A stretch of 64,000 bases of DNA, taken from NCBI RefSeq assembly GCF_001457035.1, contig NZ_KQ758621.1, forward strand, positions 120,481-184,480. Direction: 5' to 3'. Within the stretch, counting starts at the first letter, position 1, and each line of letters opens with the position of its first letter. The notes beneath the pieces were generated by a model, which was not told the origin of the DNA, made no database searches, and saw nothing but the letters and a program-made list of their open reading frames with translations. Source of the DNA: Fictibacillus enclensis. Lineage in GTDB: Bacteria; Bacillota; Bacilli; Bacillales; Fictibacillaceae. Shown one piece after another: positions 43,899 to 52,896 of this stretch. The position numbers and the translations under genes are program-made.

Positions 43899-45063
43899 CC
43901 TTCACCCTCCCTGCTGTGGTCAATTCCGGCACATCAAGCCAGCGGCGTTCTTTGGCTGATTGCAGTCCGAGATCGGCAAGCTGCGTTCCTTTTGCTCCCT
44001 CTAACAGATCCCACGGGAACGGATCACCCTGGAAGACATGCTTGAAAAACAGTTCCCACTGCACCTTGAAAGCGTTGTCAAAAATCTGGTTATCTGGGAC
44101 TTCGCTCCACTGGCTTTGAAAATCGATGGTATTCTCAAGGTCCGGGTTCCATACCGGTTTTGGCGTGTTGATTCGGTGCTGCGTTTTGCACTGGCGAAGC
44201 CCCGCCACCGCGCTTCCTTCCGTTCCGTCCACTTGAATGGTGAGGAGGTCATCCCGGTTGACCCTTACAGCCCAGGAAGAATTGACACTTGCAATCACGC
44301 CGTTTTCCAGCTCAAAGGTGGCGTACGCCGCATCATCTGCTGTGGCATTATATGTATTCCCCTCTTCATCCACCCGGGTCCCAATGTGTGTCGAAGTCAC
44401 AGCCGACAAGGCTTTTATCCCGCCAAACAGGTCATCCAGCACATAGCGCCAGTGAGGGAACATATCCACGATAATGCCTCCGCCCAGCTCCTTCTTATAG
44501 TTCCATGACGGCCGCTGGCATTCTTGCCAGTCCCCCTCAAACACCCAGTAGCCAAACTCCATGCGCACCGAAAGGATTTCTCCAAAAAAGTTGGCATCCA
44601 GCAGGCGTTTGAGCTTCATGATGCCTGGAAGAAACAATTTATCCTGCACTACACCGTTTTTGACACCAGCCTCCTCTGCCATTCTAGCAAGCTCCAGGGA
44701 ACCTTCCATTGAGGTGGCTGTCGGCTTCTCACAATAGATATGCTTTCCGGCAGCAATCGCCTGTTTGATCGCCTCCTGCCGACGGTCGGTCGTTTGGGAA
44801 TCAAAATAGATCACGTTGTACTCGTCTTGCAGCGCTTCGGACAGATCAGTTGTCCATCGGCTGAGCGAATGAGCTTCGGCCAGAGCTGCCAGCTTCTTTT
44901 CATTTCGCCCGACCAATATCGGATCCGGCATCACCACATCACCGTTGTTCAGCTGCACACCGCCTTGTTCCCGAATGGCCAGAATGGAGCGGATCAAGTG
45001 CTGCCGGGTTCCCATTCTTCCTGTTACGCCGTTTAAAATGACACCTGCATTATGAGTCGTCAT
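43870..45063 (-). CDS. Gfo/Idh/MocA-family oxidoreductase (module ii)
   Basis: 397 residues. N-terminus GVILNGVTGRMGTRQHL is a variant nucleotide loop with the DapB-like GxxGRMG pattern. HIYCEKPTATS gives the catalytic Lys, and GGIIVDMFPHWRYVLDDLFG the Asp/His. GAGGAGG before ATG 45063. First enzyme gene after the divergently spaced regulator; forms an operon with DUF993 and a TIM barrel. Confidence 0.83.
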   Translation of the reverse strand: MTTHNAGVILNGVTGRMGTRQHLIRSILAIREQGGVQLNNGDVVMPDPILVGRNEKKLAALAEAHSLSRWTTDLSEALQDEYNVIYFDSQTTDRRQEAIKQAIAAGKHIYCEKPTATSMEGSLELARMAEEAGVKNGVVQDKLFLPGIMKLKRLLDANFFGEILSVRMEFGYWVFEGDWQECQRPSWNYKKELGGGIIVDMFPHWRYVLDDLFGGIKALSAVTSTHIGTRVDEEGNTYNATADDAAYATFELENGVIASVNSSWAVRVNRDDLLTIQVDGTEGSAVAGLRQCKTQHRINTPKPVWNPDLENTIDFQSQWSEVPDNQIFDNAFKVQWELFFKHVFQGDPFPWDLLEGAKGTQLADLGLQSAKERRWLDVPELTTAGRVKDEHYISSSS

Positions 45064-45155
45064 GGCTCTAACCTCCTCACTGATTTAACGTCAGTTTAAA
45101 GGCATAAGCTCATCCTGTCTTACTAGATAGCGAATGAAATTCTCAATTTCGGAAC

Positions 45156-45965
45156 TCATTTTGATTTGTACGTCGTTCGGTAGACATTTGGAGAGACACC
45201 GACCATTTTTTTAAACAGCCGGTAAAACGTAGATAACGATTCAAAGCCCATCTCAAAACAGATCGATACAATATCCTTTTCTGTTTCAAGCAGCTCTTTC
45301 TTTACCCTCCCTATGCGGACTTCGGTTAAATACTGAAGAGGAGTCATGCTGTAGTATTCTTTGAAGATCTGTTGAAGGTAACGTTTGCTGATGCCGATCC
45401 GGTTCGCCAATTCCTCCGTACTGCGGATATCAAAGTACCTTGTTTCGATGTACCGCTTCAGCTGCTCCACCCTCAGCGAATTAAGGTCCGCCGCCTCCTG
45501 GGTGTAAGAGCGTGAAATGATGATCAGCATCTCGCTCAACGAGTTCTTGAGTGCCATTTGCCAAAAAAGATCACGGTGGGATTGTTCATACAGTTTTTTC
45601 CGGAGGAGCTGCCGAACATCACTGCTGTCGAACGTATTCAGCTGCAGCACACACGCTTTTCGAAAAACATGAGGAATAACCTCCTGCTGAATGTCCTCAC
45701 CGAGTGTGGCTGCGTCAAACTCCAAAACAAGCACACTCGTTTTCGAATGGGAATGGATGGAGTGCTCCACTCCGGGCGGAATAATCATAAAACAATCCGT
45801 TTTAAGTGTGTTTTCCACGCCATCGAGCATGCAGATCCCTTCCCCATCCAAGATGTAGAGAATCTGATGGTTTTGATGATGATGGGGTTGGACCACGTCT
45901 TTTTCGTTGTGTTTACTTTCATATAGAGAAATGAGCGGGGAGCGTTTTTGAGTCTGCAGGTTCAA
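45156..45965 (-). CDS. AraC-family regulator with N-terminal cupin (module ii)
   Basis: 269 residues. Cupin HHHQNHQILYILDGEGICML with IIPPGVEHSIHSH, then the AraC domain (RSTEELANRIGISKRYLQQI and DIVSICFEMGFESLSTFYRL). TTG start after GGAGGAGG. About 92 bases before the Gfo gene, same direction. Three 20-bp-phased repeats upstream are candidate autoregulatory sites. Confidence 0.87.
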   Translation of the reverse strand: MNLQTQKRSPLISLYESKHNEKDVVQPHHHQNHQILYILDGEGICMLDGVENTLKTDCFMIIPPGVEHSIHSHSKTSVLVLEFDAATLGEDIQQEVIPHVFRKACVLQLNTFDSSDVRQLLRKKLYEQSHRDLFWQMALKNSLSEMLIIISRSYTQEAADLNSLRVEQLKRYIETRYFDIRSTEELANRIGISKRYLQQIFKEYYSMTPLQYLTEVRIGRVKKELLETEKDIVSICFEMGFESLSTFYRLFKKMVGVSPNVYRTTYKSK

Positions 45966-46050
45966 TAAACCTCCTCCTTTTTTGCATAGTGGGTGGCCTG
46001 CTTACACGTTAGCAGTTTTTGTTATGGAGGGGAAGGTTGGTTTTAGGGCG

Positions 46051-46100
46051 TTACTCACGGTTTGATGGGCTTACTCACGGAAATTATGTATTACTCCGCA
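46051..46100. promoter_or_regulatory. Three helically phased repeats upstream of the AraC gene
   Basis: TTACTCACGG at 46051 and again at 46071, then the related TTACTCCGCA at 46091, each exactly 20 bp apart (two turns). They lie 86-135 bp upstream of the regulator start. AraC-type operators are often such direct repeats. The rest of 45966-46333 has no gene that I can support. Confidence 0.5.
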
Positions 46101-46333
46101 TGTTTCATTGTTTACTGACAAAATGGAGGCGTTACACTTCGTTTTTATAGCTCCACTGACTAAATAAATCATTTTTAAAAAAGATGGTACAACCATGGCT
46201 GGCGCATCATCATATTTTTCAGTTTGGTACGCCACATATCTCTCTTATTTACAAAATAAATAGTTTCCCTCTTTTTAAACTGGGAAATAGACTATAAACT
46301 TTAAAATTAATATAAACTATAGGGTGATAAACG

Positions 46334-46831
46334 ATGAAAGAAACAATGGAATCAATTTTGCCTTTCCTAAAAGAATATCTCTCAGTAATTGTGGCTATTT
46401 TAGCTTCTTTTTTCACTTATCTATTCGGTAGAAAAAAAGAGAATTATAGTTTTTATATTAACCAAGCAAAAGAAGGATTGGAAAATATAACTGGACCAAT
46501 TTACTACAACCTTAAATACATATTAGAGATTGAAAATGATGAGCAAAAAATGAATCTTATATTAAAATGGTTCAGTAATACGCTCGCAGATGAAGCTCCT
46601 CTATATCAACTGGGCAACAAAAAAATCATCAATGATTTCCTTGAGCTTAAACAAGCATTTTATAAGGAAAACAAATTAAAGCTTACTGAAGACTTTCAAA
46701 CTAAGTTAAGCAGTTTTTATAAAATAATAGAAGAACGTTATTGGACTACTTTCAATGCTCTTTATAGGGATTTTGACTTAATACCAGAATTCTTAATGCA
46801 GGTTTTACATATAGAGTTATCCTTGAGTTAG
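46334..46831 (+). CDS. Small AT-rich membrane-anchored protein, unknown
   Basis: 165 residues. One N-terminal membrane helix (SVIVAILASFFTYLFG), then basic residues and a helical cytoplasmic domain (QAKEGLENITGPIYYNLKYI; KLSSFYKIIEERYWTTFN). AGGGTGA before ATG. Codons are far richer in A/T than in the flanking sugar genes, and the strand is opposite, which suggests transfer. Family not recognised. Confidence 0.65.
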   Translation: MKETMESILPFLKEYLSVIVAILASFFTYLFGRKKENYSFYINQAKEGLENITGPIYYNLKYILEIENDEQKMNLILKWFSNTLADEAPLYQLGNKKIINDFLELKQAFYKENKLKLTEDFQTKLSSFYKIIEERYWTTFNALYRDFDLIPEFLMQVLHIELSLS

Positions 46832-46839
46832 CAAAATAT

Positions 46840-47133
46840 ATGAAAAACTTTTTTCAATTTATTGTTTCCATCTGTATTGGAATTTTGCTATTTAACCTAT
46901 ACATAAAATTTTTGAATATGATAAATCTTGCTAATGACATCAACATTCTTTCTACAGATGTTCTTCTTATAACTTTTTCTGTTTTAATTTCTTGCTTCAT
47001 GTTGTTGCTTTTTATTGATATCATACTCCCAGGAAAATTAAATCTTTTATTACAAAAAGTAGGGGATTTATTTATTAAAACAATAAAGTTTTTGTATACT
47101 TCTATTAAAAGTTTCTTGAGAATAAAACGTTAA
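46840..47133 (+). CDS. Small AT-rich protein with two membrane helices, unknown
   Basis: 97 residues. Two hydrophobic stretches (FIVSICIGILLFNLYIKFL and VLLITFSVLISCFMLLLFID), ending in a basic tail. Eight bases after the previous gene, no clear ribosome site, so coupled translation is likely. The pair may form a membrane complex. Not recognised. Confidence 0.55.
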   Translation: MKNFFQFIVSICIGILLFNLYIKFLNMINLANDINILSTDVLLITFSVLISCFMLLLFIDIILPGKLNLLLQKVGDLFIKTIKFLYTSIKSFLRIKR

Positions 47134-47343
47134 ACCCGGCAGGCATTCAAACCAAACTCCCCCTGGCACTTAGATCTCCTATATCTATACAAACATCTGA
47201 CCATTGGAAAGCGAAAAATACCTAGTGAAGAAAATAGAGTCTTTGATGTTTGTAATGGATCGACTCTTTTAGTTGCTCCTTTTGGGTTAATAAATCATTA
47301 TCAAAATAAAATAAATCAATTTAAAACTATATATGCCACCTAA
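47134..47343 (+). pseudogene. Open frame without a start, C-terminal gene remnant
   Basis: Directly after the previous stop, the same frame stays open for 69 codons to TAA 47341. It includes PWHLDLLYLYKHLTIGKRKI, PSEENRVFDVCNGSTLLVAP and FGLINHYQNKINQF. It reads like genuine protein but has no start or ribosome site. Probably the tail of a deleted gene; the family is not certain. Confidence 0.45.
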
Positions 47344-47386
47344 GCTATTATAAGATGTACCTACACTATTCTCAGGAGGGTTCTGC

Positions 47387-47890
47387 ATGTTAGTCGTTCG
47401 AACGGCGAAGGAATATGAATTTGAATTCCTTCAAGAACAAAGGATCAAAGCTTATTCACAGTATGAACAAGATGTACCTGCAGCGCATTTGCAGGTATTA
47501 TTAAAGGCCATTTCTGCTGATGTGAGCACGGAGGAAGAAGTGGAGTATTTGGTCGCAGAATGGGGCGGGGAGATTGCTGGAAGTATCGTAGTATTCCCTC
47601 CAGAAACCGATGCCTATGATGGGCTGACTGGGATTTCAACTTTGCCGGAAATAAGAATGCTAGTGGTGGACCCTTCGTTCCGGAAGCGGGGGATTGGAAA
47701 AGCGCTCGTTGAAGAATGCCTTGTTAGAACCAAGGCCAAAGGATATCCTGCGGTCGGTCTCCATACGGCAGATTTTATGAAAAGTGCCGTTAAGCTTTAT
47801 GAGCGAATGGGTTTCAAGCGGTTACCCGAACTGGACTTTTCTCCCCTTGACGATGGAATTGTAGTAAAGGCCTTTCAATATACCTTATAA
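47387..47890 (+). CDS. GNAT-family N-acetyltransferase
   Basis: 167 residues. Motif A MLVVDPSFRKRGIGKALVEE binds acetyl-CoA (R-x-x-G-I-G-K/A), and the C-terminal AVKLYERMGFKRL is motif B. GGAGGG before ATG. Single gene facing the PhzF-type gene. Acceptor substrate unknown. Confidence 0.87.
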   Translation: MLVVRTAKEYEFEFLQEQRIKAYSQYEQDVPAAHLQVLLKAISADVSTEEEVEYLVAEWGGEIAGSIVVFPPETDAYDGLTGISTLPEIRMLVVDPSFRKRGIGKALVEECLVRTKAKGYPAVGLHTADFMKSAVKLYERMGFKRLPELDFSPLDDGIVVKAFQYTL

Positions 47891-47897
47891 AGTCTCG

Positions 47898-47929
47898 CGC
47901 ACTAAAACACTTAACGTGTTTCTAGTGCG
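47898..47929. terminator. Terminator between the GNAT and PhzF-type genes
   Basis: CGCACTA/TAGTGCG plus AACAC/GTGTT inner stem. It overlaps the last codons of the convergent PhzF-type gene. Confidence 0.75.
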
Positions 47930-48780
47930 TTTCCTTTAATTCGAGTGCGGATTACTTTATTTTCTTTACTACATGTTTCAGAAACAATAATACTTGGCCG
48001 GTCCATAGCGACTCCCTGGATCACTCGATAACTGTTCCAACCCTCCGATAATGATGAAAACACGTTATGTTCGGTTAAATAGGCACCTAATGCACACGCA
48101 GCTACACCTGTTGCCGGATCTTCGTTATACCCGGCTCTTTTGGGAAATTGACGAGCTTGGACACTCTGCCCGTTGTTTTGTTCAATCGCAAAAGGGTAAA
48201 ATCCAGTCGTGTTATATTCGTCACATAATTTCCAAAGGTATTCATAATCGGGTGTAAGACGATTAAGTGTTTCAACGCTTTTTAATGGAATGATTAATTT
48301 ATAACGAGACGCAGAAACAGATTGAACAGGAAAGTCATGAATGTCATCCATTCCAATACCTAATGCTTTGCATACTTCTTCCTTTGAAGGGTTTTCGTCC
48401 TTAAATTCCGGGGAGAATTGTTCAACAGTAACGTCTACCTCCGATCCTTTTACTTCCCATTCCACTCTAACTGGCCCTAACAAGGTCTCCACCTGAAGCG
48501 GTGAGTGTTTGATCAATCCCCGTTTTACAAGAACAGTGGTGCTTCCAATTGTCGCATGAATACACATTTCCATCTCATGTAATGGAACAAAAAAACGAAA
48601 CTTTACATCACAATCTGGACGAGTTGGTTTTAACACAAAGGCTGTTTCATGAGCAAAGTCCTTTGTCATCCTTTGCATTTCCTCTGTTGTTAAATCATCG
48701 GCATTTAACACAACGGGACATGGATTTCCTCCACCTTCTTCTAAAGAAAACACGTTGGTATGTACAACTTCGTAAGACAT
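47911..48780 (-). CDS. PhzF-family isomerase/epimerase-like protein
   Basis: 289 residues. Two-lobed diaminopimelate-epimerase fold. Lobe 1: VFSLEEGGGNPCPVVLNADD, then the acidic active-site position in FAHETAFVLKP. Lobe 2: NEDPATGVAACALGAYLTEH. GGAGGGG supports ATG 48780 rather than the upstream one. Lone gene. PhzF itself isomerises dihydro-3-hydroxyanthranilate; most Bacillus relatives have unknown substrates. Confidence 0.83.
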   Translation of the reverse strand: MSYEVVHTNVFSLEEGGGNPCPVVLNADDLTTEEMQRMTKDFAHETAFVLKPTRPDCDVKFRFFVPLHEMEMCIHATIGSTTVLVKRGLIKHSPLQVETLLGPVRVEWEVKGSEVDVTVEQFSPEFKDENPSKEEVCKALGIGMDDIHDFPVQSVSASRYKLIIPLKSVETLNRLTPDYEYLWKLCDEYNTTGFYPFAIEQNNGQSVQARQFPKRAGYNEDPATGVAACALGAYLTEHNVFSSLSEGWNSYRVIQGVAMDRPSIIVSETCSKENKVIRTRIKGNALETR

Positions 48781-48842
48781 CTGCTTCCCCTCCATCCACT
48801 TTGTGATCCATTATAACATCAGCTTCTCCCCCCAAAAACAAA

Positions 48843-48871
48843 GACGACCCCGGAACCATACCGAGGTCATC
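48843..48871 (-). terminator. Terminator of the LacI-controlled operon
   Basis: 11-bp stem GATGACCTCGG/CCGGGGTCGTC with G-U pairs on the minus strand, followed by TTTGTTTTT, right after the last Gfo gene. Confidence 0.8.
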
Positions 48872-48888
48872 CTATCATGAATACTCTA

Positions 48889-49941
48889 TTAATGAGTAAG
48901 AGCTTTCCCCTCACTCACCCCAACCTTCACAATCTGCTTGGTCTGGTTCGACTCAATCGCAGCGAGGATGACATCCAGGGACTTCATGCCTTCTTCTCCC
49001 GTAATAAGCGGAATTTTTCCATTCAGGACAGCGTCCGTGAAATGGTCGATGACATGAGATTGGGTCTGTCCGCCTTTATCATTGGATTGGATTCTCTCCA
49101 GCTCGTAGTTGACGGTTTCGCCGGTTTTGTATTGAGCGACGAGGGAATAATTCGGATTATCTTCCAGACGTAGAATGCCTTTCTCACCGTAAATGATGGT
49201 TGAGTTGTCTCCGCCGGAAACATAGGACCAGCTTGCAGCCAGGGTGCCGATCACGCCTTTTTCGGTCTTTAAAATGCAGACTGCGTTGTCATCGACTTCT
49301 GTGTTTTCCTTCGCGCTAGTATCGATGAACGAGCCGACTTCGGTGATCTCACCGAGGAGGTAGCGCATGAGGTCGGTTTTATGTACGCCAAGGTCACCCA
49401 TCGCGCCGATAAAAGCTTTTTCTTTGTCAAAGAACCAGCTGTTGCGGCCATCGATGCTCCACTGCTCCGGTCCAGGATGGCCGAAGGTGGTGCGGAAGCT
49501 GTAGATTTTTCCGAGCTCACCGCTGTCGATCAGTTGCTTGGCCTTCTGATGGGAAGCCACAAATCGTTGGTTATGAGCGATCATCAATGTTTTGCCGCTT
49601 TCCTGAGCCGCCTTGTTCATCTCTTCTGCTTCTTCCTTTGAAGTAGCCATTGGCTTCTCACAAAGCACGTGCTTGCCAGCATTTAGTGCCGCAATCGTTA
49701 CAGGCGCATGCAGGTAGTTCGGCAGACACACGCTGACTGCATCAATATCCGGATTTTTCAAAAGTTCTTCATAATCGGTATAGCTGGCAGCTCCATACTT
49801 GCTTGCAGTTTCCTGCACCCGTTCTGGGAGAAGGTCGCAAACTGCTACAATCTCTACTTGTTCGTTTGCTTCATATTCTGGCAGATGGCGCTTTCTTGCG
49901 ATACTGCCGCAGCCGATCACTCCAACTCGTAATGTGTTCAT
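48889..49941 (-). CDS. Gfo/Idh/MocA-family oxidoreductase (module iii, second)
   Basis: 350 residues. GVIGCGSIARKRHLPEYE, HVLCEKPMATS and GDLGVHKTDLMRYLLG supply the nucleotide, catalytic-Lys and Asp/His motifs. Start ATG immediately follows the stop of the preceding Gfo gene (TAA-ATG), with GGAGGG inside that gene's end. Last gene of the operon. Probable sugar or inositol-type dehydrogenase. Confidence 0.85.
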   Translation of the reverse strand: MNTLRVGVIGCGSIARKRHLPEYEANEQVEIVAVCDLLPERVQETASKYGAASYTDYEELLKNPDIDAVSVCLPNYLHAPVTIAALNAGKHVLCEKPMATSKEEAEEMNKAAQESGKTLMIAHNQRFVASHQKAKQLIDSGELGKIYSFRTTFGHPGPEQWSIDGRNSWFFDKEKAFIGAMGDLGVHKTDLMRYLLGEITEVGSFIDTSAKENTEVDDNAVCILKTEKGVIGTLAASWSYVSGGDNSTIIYGEKGILRLEDNPNYSLVAQYKTGETVNYELERIQSNDKGGQTQSHVIDHFTDAVLNGKIPLITGEEGMKSLDVILAAIESNQTKQIVKVGVSEGKALTH

Positions 49942-51042
49942 TTATTGGTTCCCTCCTGATACTAACGTTTCGTTTACGCCTGCCGGGCGGTTGTAAGTGC
50001 TCTGCATGTCATAATGCTTGCCAAGTGACGCCGCCTCGTGGAATCCGTGCATGATCTCCAGCACATGAAACGCTTGTTCACCTGAAGCTCGATGCGGCCG
50101 TTTTTCCAAGATCGCATCTGCCATATCAGCGATTCCTATTCCTCTTGAATTTTCCACTGTTTCAGACACAAGCTCCTGCTCCACCCACTCGTCAGATCCC
50201 TTTTGCTTCAACACGACAGGACCGCCGAATGTGTTTGGATCCGGAACGGAGATCGTTCCCTCCGTTCCATAAATCTCGATAAAAGGAAGCCGGCTCGCCT
50301 GCACGTCAAAGCTTGTGATGATCGTGCCAACGGCTCCGCTTTCAAACTCCACATTACCTGAAATATGTGTCGGTGTATGAACAGGGATTTTCTTGCCCGC
50401 ATCTTCTCCTGACATAATCGTACGCTCCAAAAACGGCATGCCGGCAGACGCGGTTACGCGTTTTACCGGTCCGAGCATTGAAATAAAGGCGGTCAGATAG
50501 TAAGGGCCCATATCGTACATCGGTCCGCCGCCCGCCTGGTAAAAGAACGCCGGGCTCGGATGCCATTGCTCGGGTCCCCGTGACATCATGAAAGCCGTCG
50601 CCGCGACCGGCTGGCCGATGGCTCCGTCCTCAATCAAGGCACGGCATGTTTGCAGTCCTGCTCCAAGGAACGTATCCGGCGCAGCACCGATCAGCAGTCC
50701 TTTCTCGTTTGCCGTATCAATCAGTTCCTGAGCTTCCGGAACAGAAACCGAAAGCGGCTTTTCCACGTAAACATGCTTACCAGCGTTCAGCGCCTGCAGG
50801 CAAAGCGCATAATGACCGCCCGGAGGTGTCAGGTTCAGCACAATGTCAATATCTTCATGATGGATCAGTTCATCCACTGAAAGAACAGACGGAATGTTGT
50901 ACTGCTGGGCCTTTTCTTCTGCCCGCTTCTGATCCAGATCGGATACAGCCACCACTTCCAGATGATCGTAACTGCTGCAGTTTTTCAAATAAATATCACT
51001 GATCACACCGCAGCCAATCAGTCCAATGTTAATCTTTTTCAT
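49942..51042 (-). CDS. Gfo/Idh/MocA-family oxidoreductase (module iii, first)
   Basis: 366 residues. GLIGCGVISDIYLKNC, HVYVEKPLSVS, and GGPMYDMGPYYLTAFISMLG. Close paralogue of the ThuA-linked oxidoreductase at 9384-10478, with matching segments throughout. AGGAGAG before ATG. Follows the permease by 19 bases. The two paralogues probably act on related sugars delivered by different routes. Confidence 0.85.
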   Translation of the reverse strand: MKKINIGLIGCGVISDIYLKNCSSYDHLEVVAVSDLDQKRAEEKAQQYNIPSVLSVDELIHHEDIDIVLNLTPPGGHYALCLQALNAGKHVYVEKPLSVSVPEAQELIDTANEKGLLIGAAPDTFLGAGLQTCRALIEDGAIGQPVAATAFMMSRGPEQWHPSPAFFYQAGGGPMYDMGPYYLTAFISMLGPVKRVTASAGMPFLERTIMSGEDAGKKIPVHTPTHISGNVEFESGAVGTIITSFDVQASRLPFIEIYGTEGTISVPDPNTFGGPVVLKQKGSDEWVEQELVSETVENSRGIGIADMADAILEKRPHRASGEQAFHVLEIMHGFHEAASLGKHYDMQSTYNRPAGVNETLVSGGNQ

Positions 51043-51061
51043 GGTATCTCTCTCCTGTCTA

Positions 51062-51883
51062 TTACTCTTTTACTGCTCCGCCCGCAAGTCCCTTGACCAC
51101 TTTTTCCTGCGAGAAAATATAGACAACAAGAATCGGCAGGCTGGCCAATGTCAGTGCGGCCATCAAGCCCGGAATGTTGACAGAAAATTCGCCTTTAAAA
51201 TCCTGCAATCCTAGCGGCAAGGTCATATTTTCAGGACTTGAAATGAGCACGAGAGCAAAGATAAATTCGTTCCATAGATGGATAAAGTTATAAATTAAAA
51301 CGGTCATCAACGCCGGAGTCAGCATCGGCAGAATCACCCGCCAGAAAATGCCAAAATGGCTGCAGCCGTCAATCTTCGCCGCTTCCTCCAGTGAAGCCGG
51401 AATCTCCTGCATGAACTGCGTCAAAATAAAGATCGAAATCGGCAAGCTGAATGCGATATACGGCCCGAGCAGCGCCCAAACGGTGTCATACAATCCCATG
51501 CTTTGGGAAAGCTTAAAGACCGGGATCAAGGTGGCGTGAATCGGAAGCATCATGCCCGCAATAAACAGCAGGAACACCACGCGGTTCAGCTTAAATTTCA
51601 TCCGGCTCAGCGGATAGCTGGCCAGCGCTGCAATCAGCATAACGGCAAACACGGCAATGACCGATACAAGAATACTATTGAAAAAATAACGAGACAGTCC
51701 CATTTCAAATACACTTTTGAAGTTTTCTAACGTAAAGGATGAAAACAGGGAATACGGCTTTTCAAAGAACTGCGTCCGGCTTTTTAAGCTGGTGGAGATC
51801 ATGTAAAGAAAGGGATAGCCTGTGAACACCAGCAGAATAAGGGCAATCACATACAAAGGGACTTTTTTAATCGCTACATTCAT
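51062..51883 (-). CDS. ABC sugar transporter permease, MalG-like (module iii)
   Basis: 273 residues, six helices. EAA loop SLEEAAKIDGCSHFGIFWRV; C-terminal LAGGAVKE. Start overlaps the preceding permease stop by four bases (ATGA). CUT1 family. ATPase not encoded nearby. Confidence 0.87.
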   Translation of the reverse strand: MNVAIKKVPLYVIALILLVFTGYPFLYMISTSLKSRTQFFEKPYSLFSSFTLENFKSVFEMGLSRYFFNSILVSVIAVFAVMLIAALASYPLSRMKFKLNRVVFLLFIAGMMLPIHATLIPVFKLSQSMGLYDTVWALLGPYIAFSLPISIFILTQFMQEIPASLEEAAKIDGCSHFGIFWRVILPMLTPALMTVLIYNFIHLWNEFIFALVLISSPENMTLPLGLQDFKGEFSVNIPGLMAALTLASLPILVVYIFSQEKVVKGLAGGAVKE

Positions 51884-52827
51884 ACATAGGCTCCTTTCTT
51901 TTTCCGGTAATAATCAAGCGCCTGAATGATGATGGTCACTATCATAGCCAGGAAGAACATGACAAATGCGATGGCGCTGGCATAGCCCATGTTAAAGTTC
52001 ACGAACGCCTGCTTGAACATGTACGTTCCGAGAAGCTCCGTACTGTGGTTCGGCCCTCCGCCGGTCATAACGTAGAAAATATCAAACGCCTTCAGCGATC
52101 CTACAATAGCGAGGATGGATGAGCTCACAATCGTTGGCATCAAGAGCGGCAAGGTGATACGGAAAAACTTCGTGAACGCGCTTGCCCCGTCGATCTCCGC
52201 CGCTTCATACAGCTCTTCCGGAATACCGACGATCGCTGCCTTAAAGAGAATCATGTAAAACGGAGAAAACTGCCAGACAATTACGAGCAAGACCGCAAAC
52301 ATGGCCGTATGGGTCTGGCTCAGCCATTCCACATTTTCAAAGCCAAACACACTCACAATCTGGTTGATGATCCCGTTTAATGGATCGAGCATCAATACCC
52401 ATAGCAAACCGACTGCAACGGTGGAAATCAGGAACGGAAAAAAGTAAATTCCGCTGAACAGCCTGATGCCGCGAATCGGTGCCAATAGCATGAGTGCCAT
52501 GATCAGCCCGAGCGGGATCTGAACAAAAATCGATGTCAGAATTACCCACGTATTGTTCGTAAGCGACGTCCAAAACACGTTATCACTCAGCAGGTTAATA
52601 TAGTTCTGCAAACCCACATATTCACCGGCGCCGACCCCGTCCCACTTGTAAAAGCTGTAGAGCAGCGTCGTGAAGATCGGGTACAGCACATAAAGGATAT
52701 AAACAATGATGGCCGGGGCCAGAAATAAGCTGATCGTAATGAATTTGTTCAATGACTTCTTCTTTGGCCGTGTTGCTGTTTGCGCCGCGGGTGTTGCCGT
52801 TCGTACTCCTTTTAATTGCGTTTCCAC
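51880..52827 (-). CDS. ABC sugar transporter permease, MalF-like (module iii)
   Basis: 315 residues. Start set at GTG 52827, six bases after AGGAGG; the longer GTG start at 52842 would contain that site. Six helices; EAA loop ELYEAAEIDGASAFTKFFRI. A strong hairpin separates it from the binding-protein gene. Confidence 0.85.
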   Translation of the reverse strand: METQLKGVRTATPAAQTATRPKKKSLNKFITISLFLAPAIIVYILYVLYPIFTTLLYSFYKWDGVGAGEYVGLQNYINLLSDNVFWTSLTNNTWVILTSIFVQIPLGLIMALMLLAPIRGIRLFSGIYFFPFLISTVAVGLLWVLMLDPLNGIINQIVSVFGFENVEWLSQTHTAMFAVLLVIVWQFSPFYMILFKAAIVGIPEELYEAAEIDGASAFTKFFRITLPLLMPTIVSSSILAIVGSLKAFDIFYVMTGGGPNHSTELLGTYMFKQAFVNFNMGYASAIAFVMFFLAMIVTIIIQALDYYRKKKGAYV

Positions 52828-52857
52828 GTCATCCCTCCTCACGTTTTATGAAGGAAA

Positions 52858-52888
52858 GAATCAAAGGGGCTCTTTGCCCCTTTGATTC
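52858..52888 (-). terminator. Intercistronic stem-loop between binding-protein and permease genes
   Basis: Perfect 13-bp stem GAATCAAAGGGGC/GCCCCTTTGATTC with a short loop, then U-rich sequence. It is in the same operon position as the frlO-frlN hairpin. Confidence 0.8.
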
Positions 52889-52896
52889 TCCGTCAT

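Noticed and set aside
46051..46100. Possible CRISPR-like array
   Set aside because: Repeat units are only 10 bp with 10-bp gaps, three copies, no cas genes; better read as a regulator binding array.
46180..46260. T-box-like GATGGTACAACCATGG segment
   Set aside because: Lacks the conserved T-box AGGGTGGTACCGCG word, specifier stems and terminator; the downstream gene is not an amino-acid gene.
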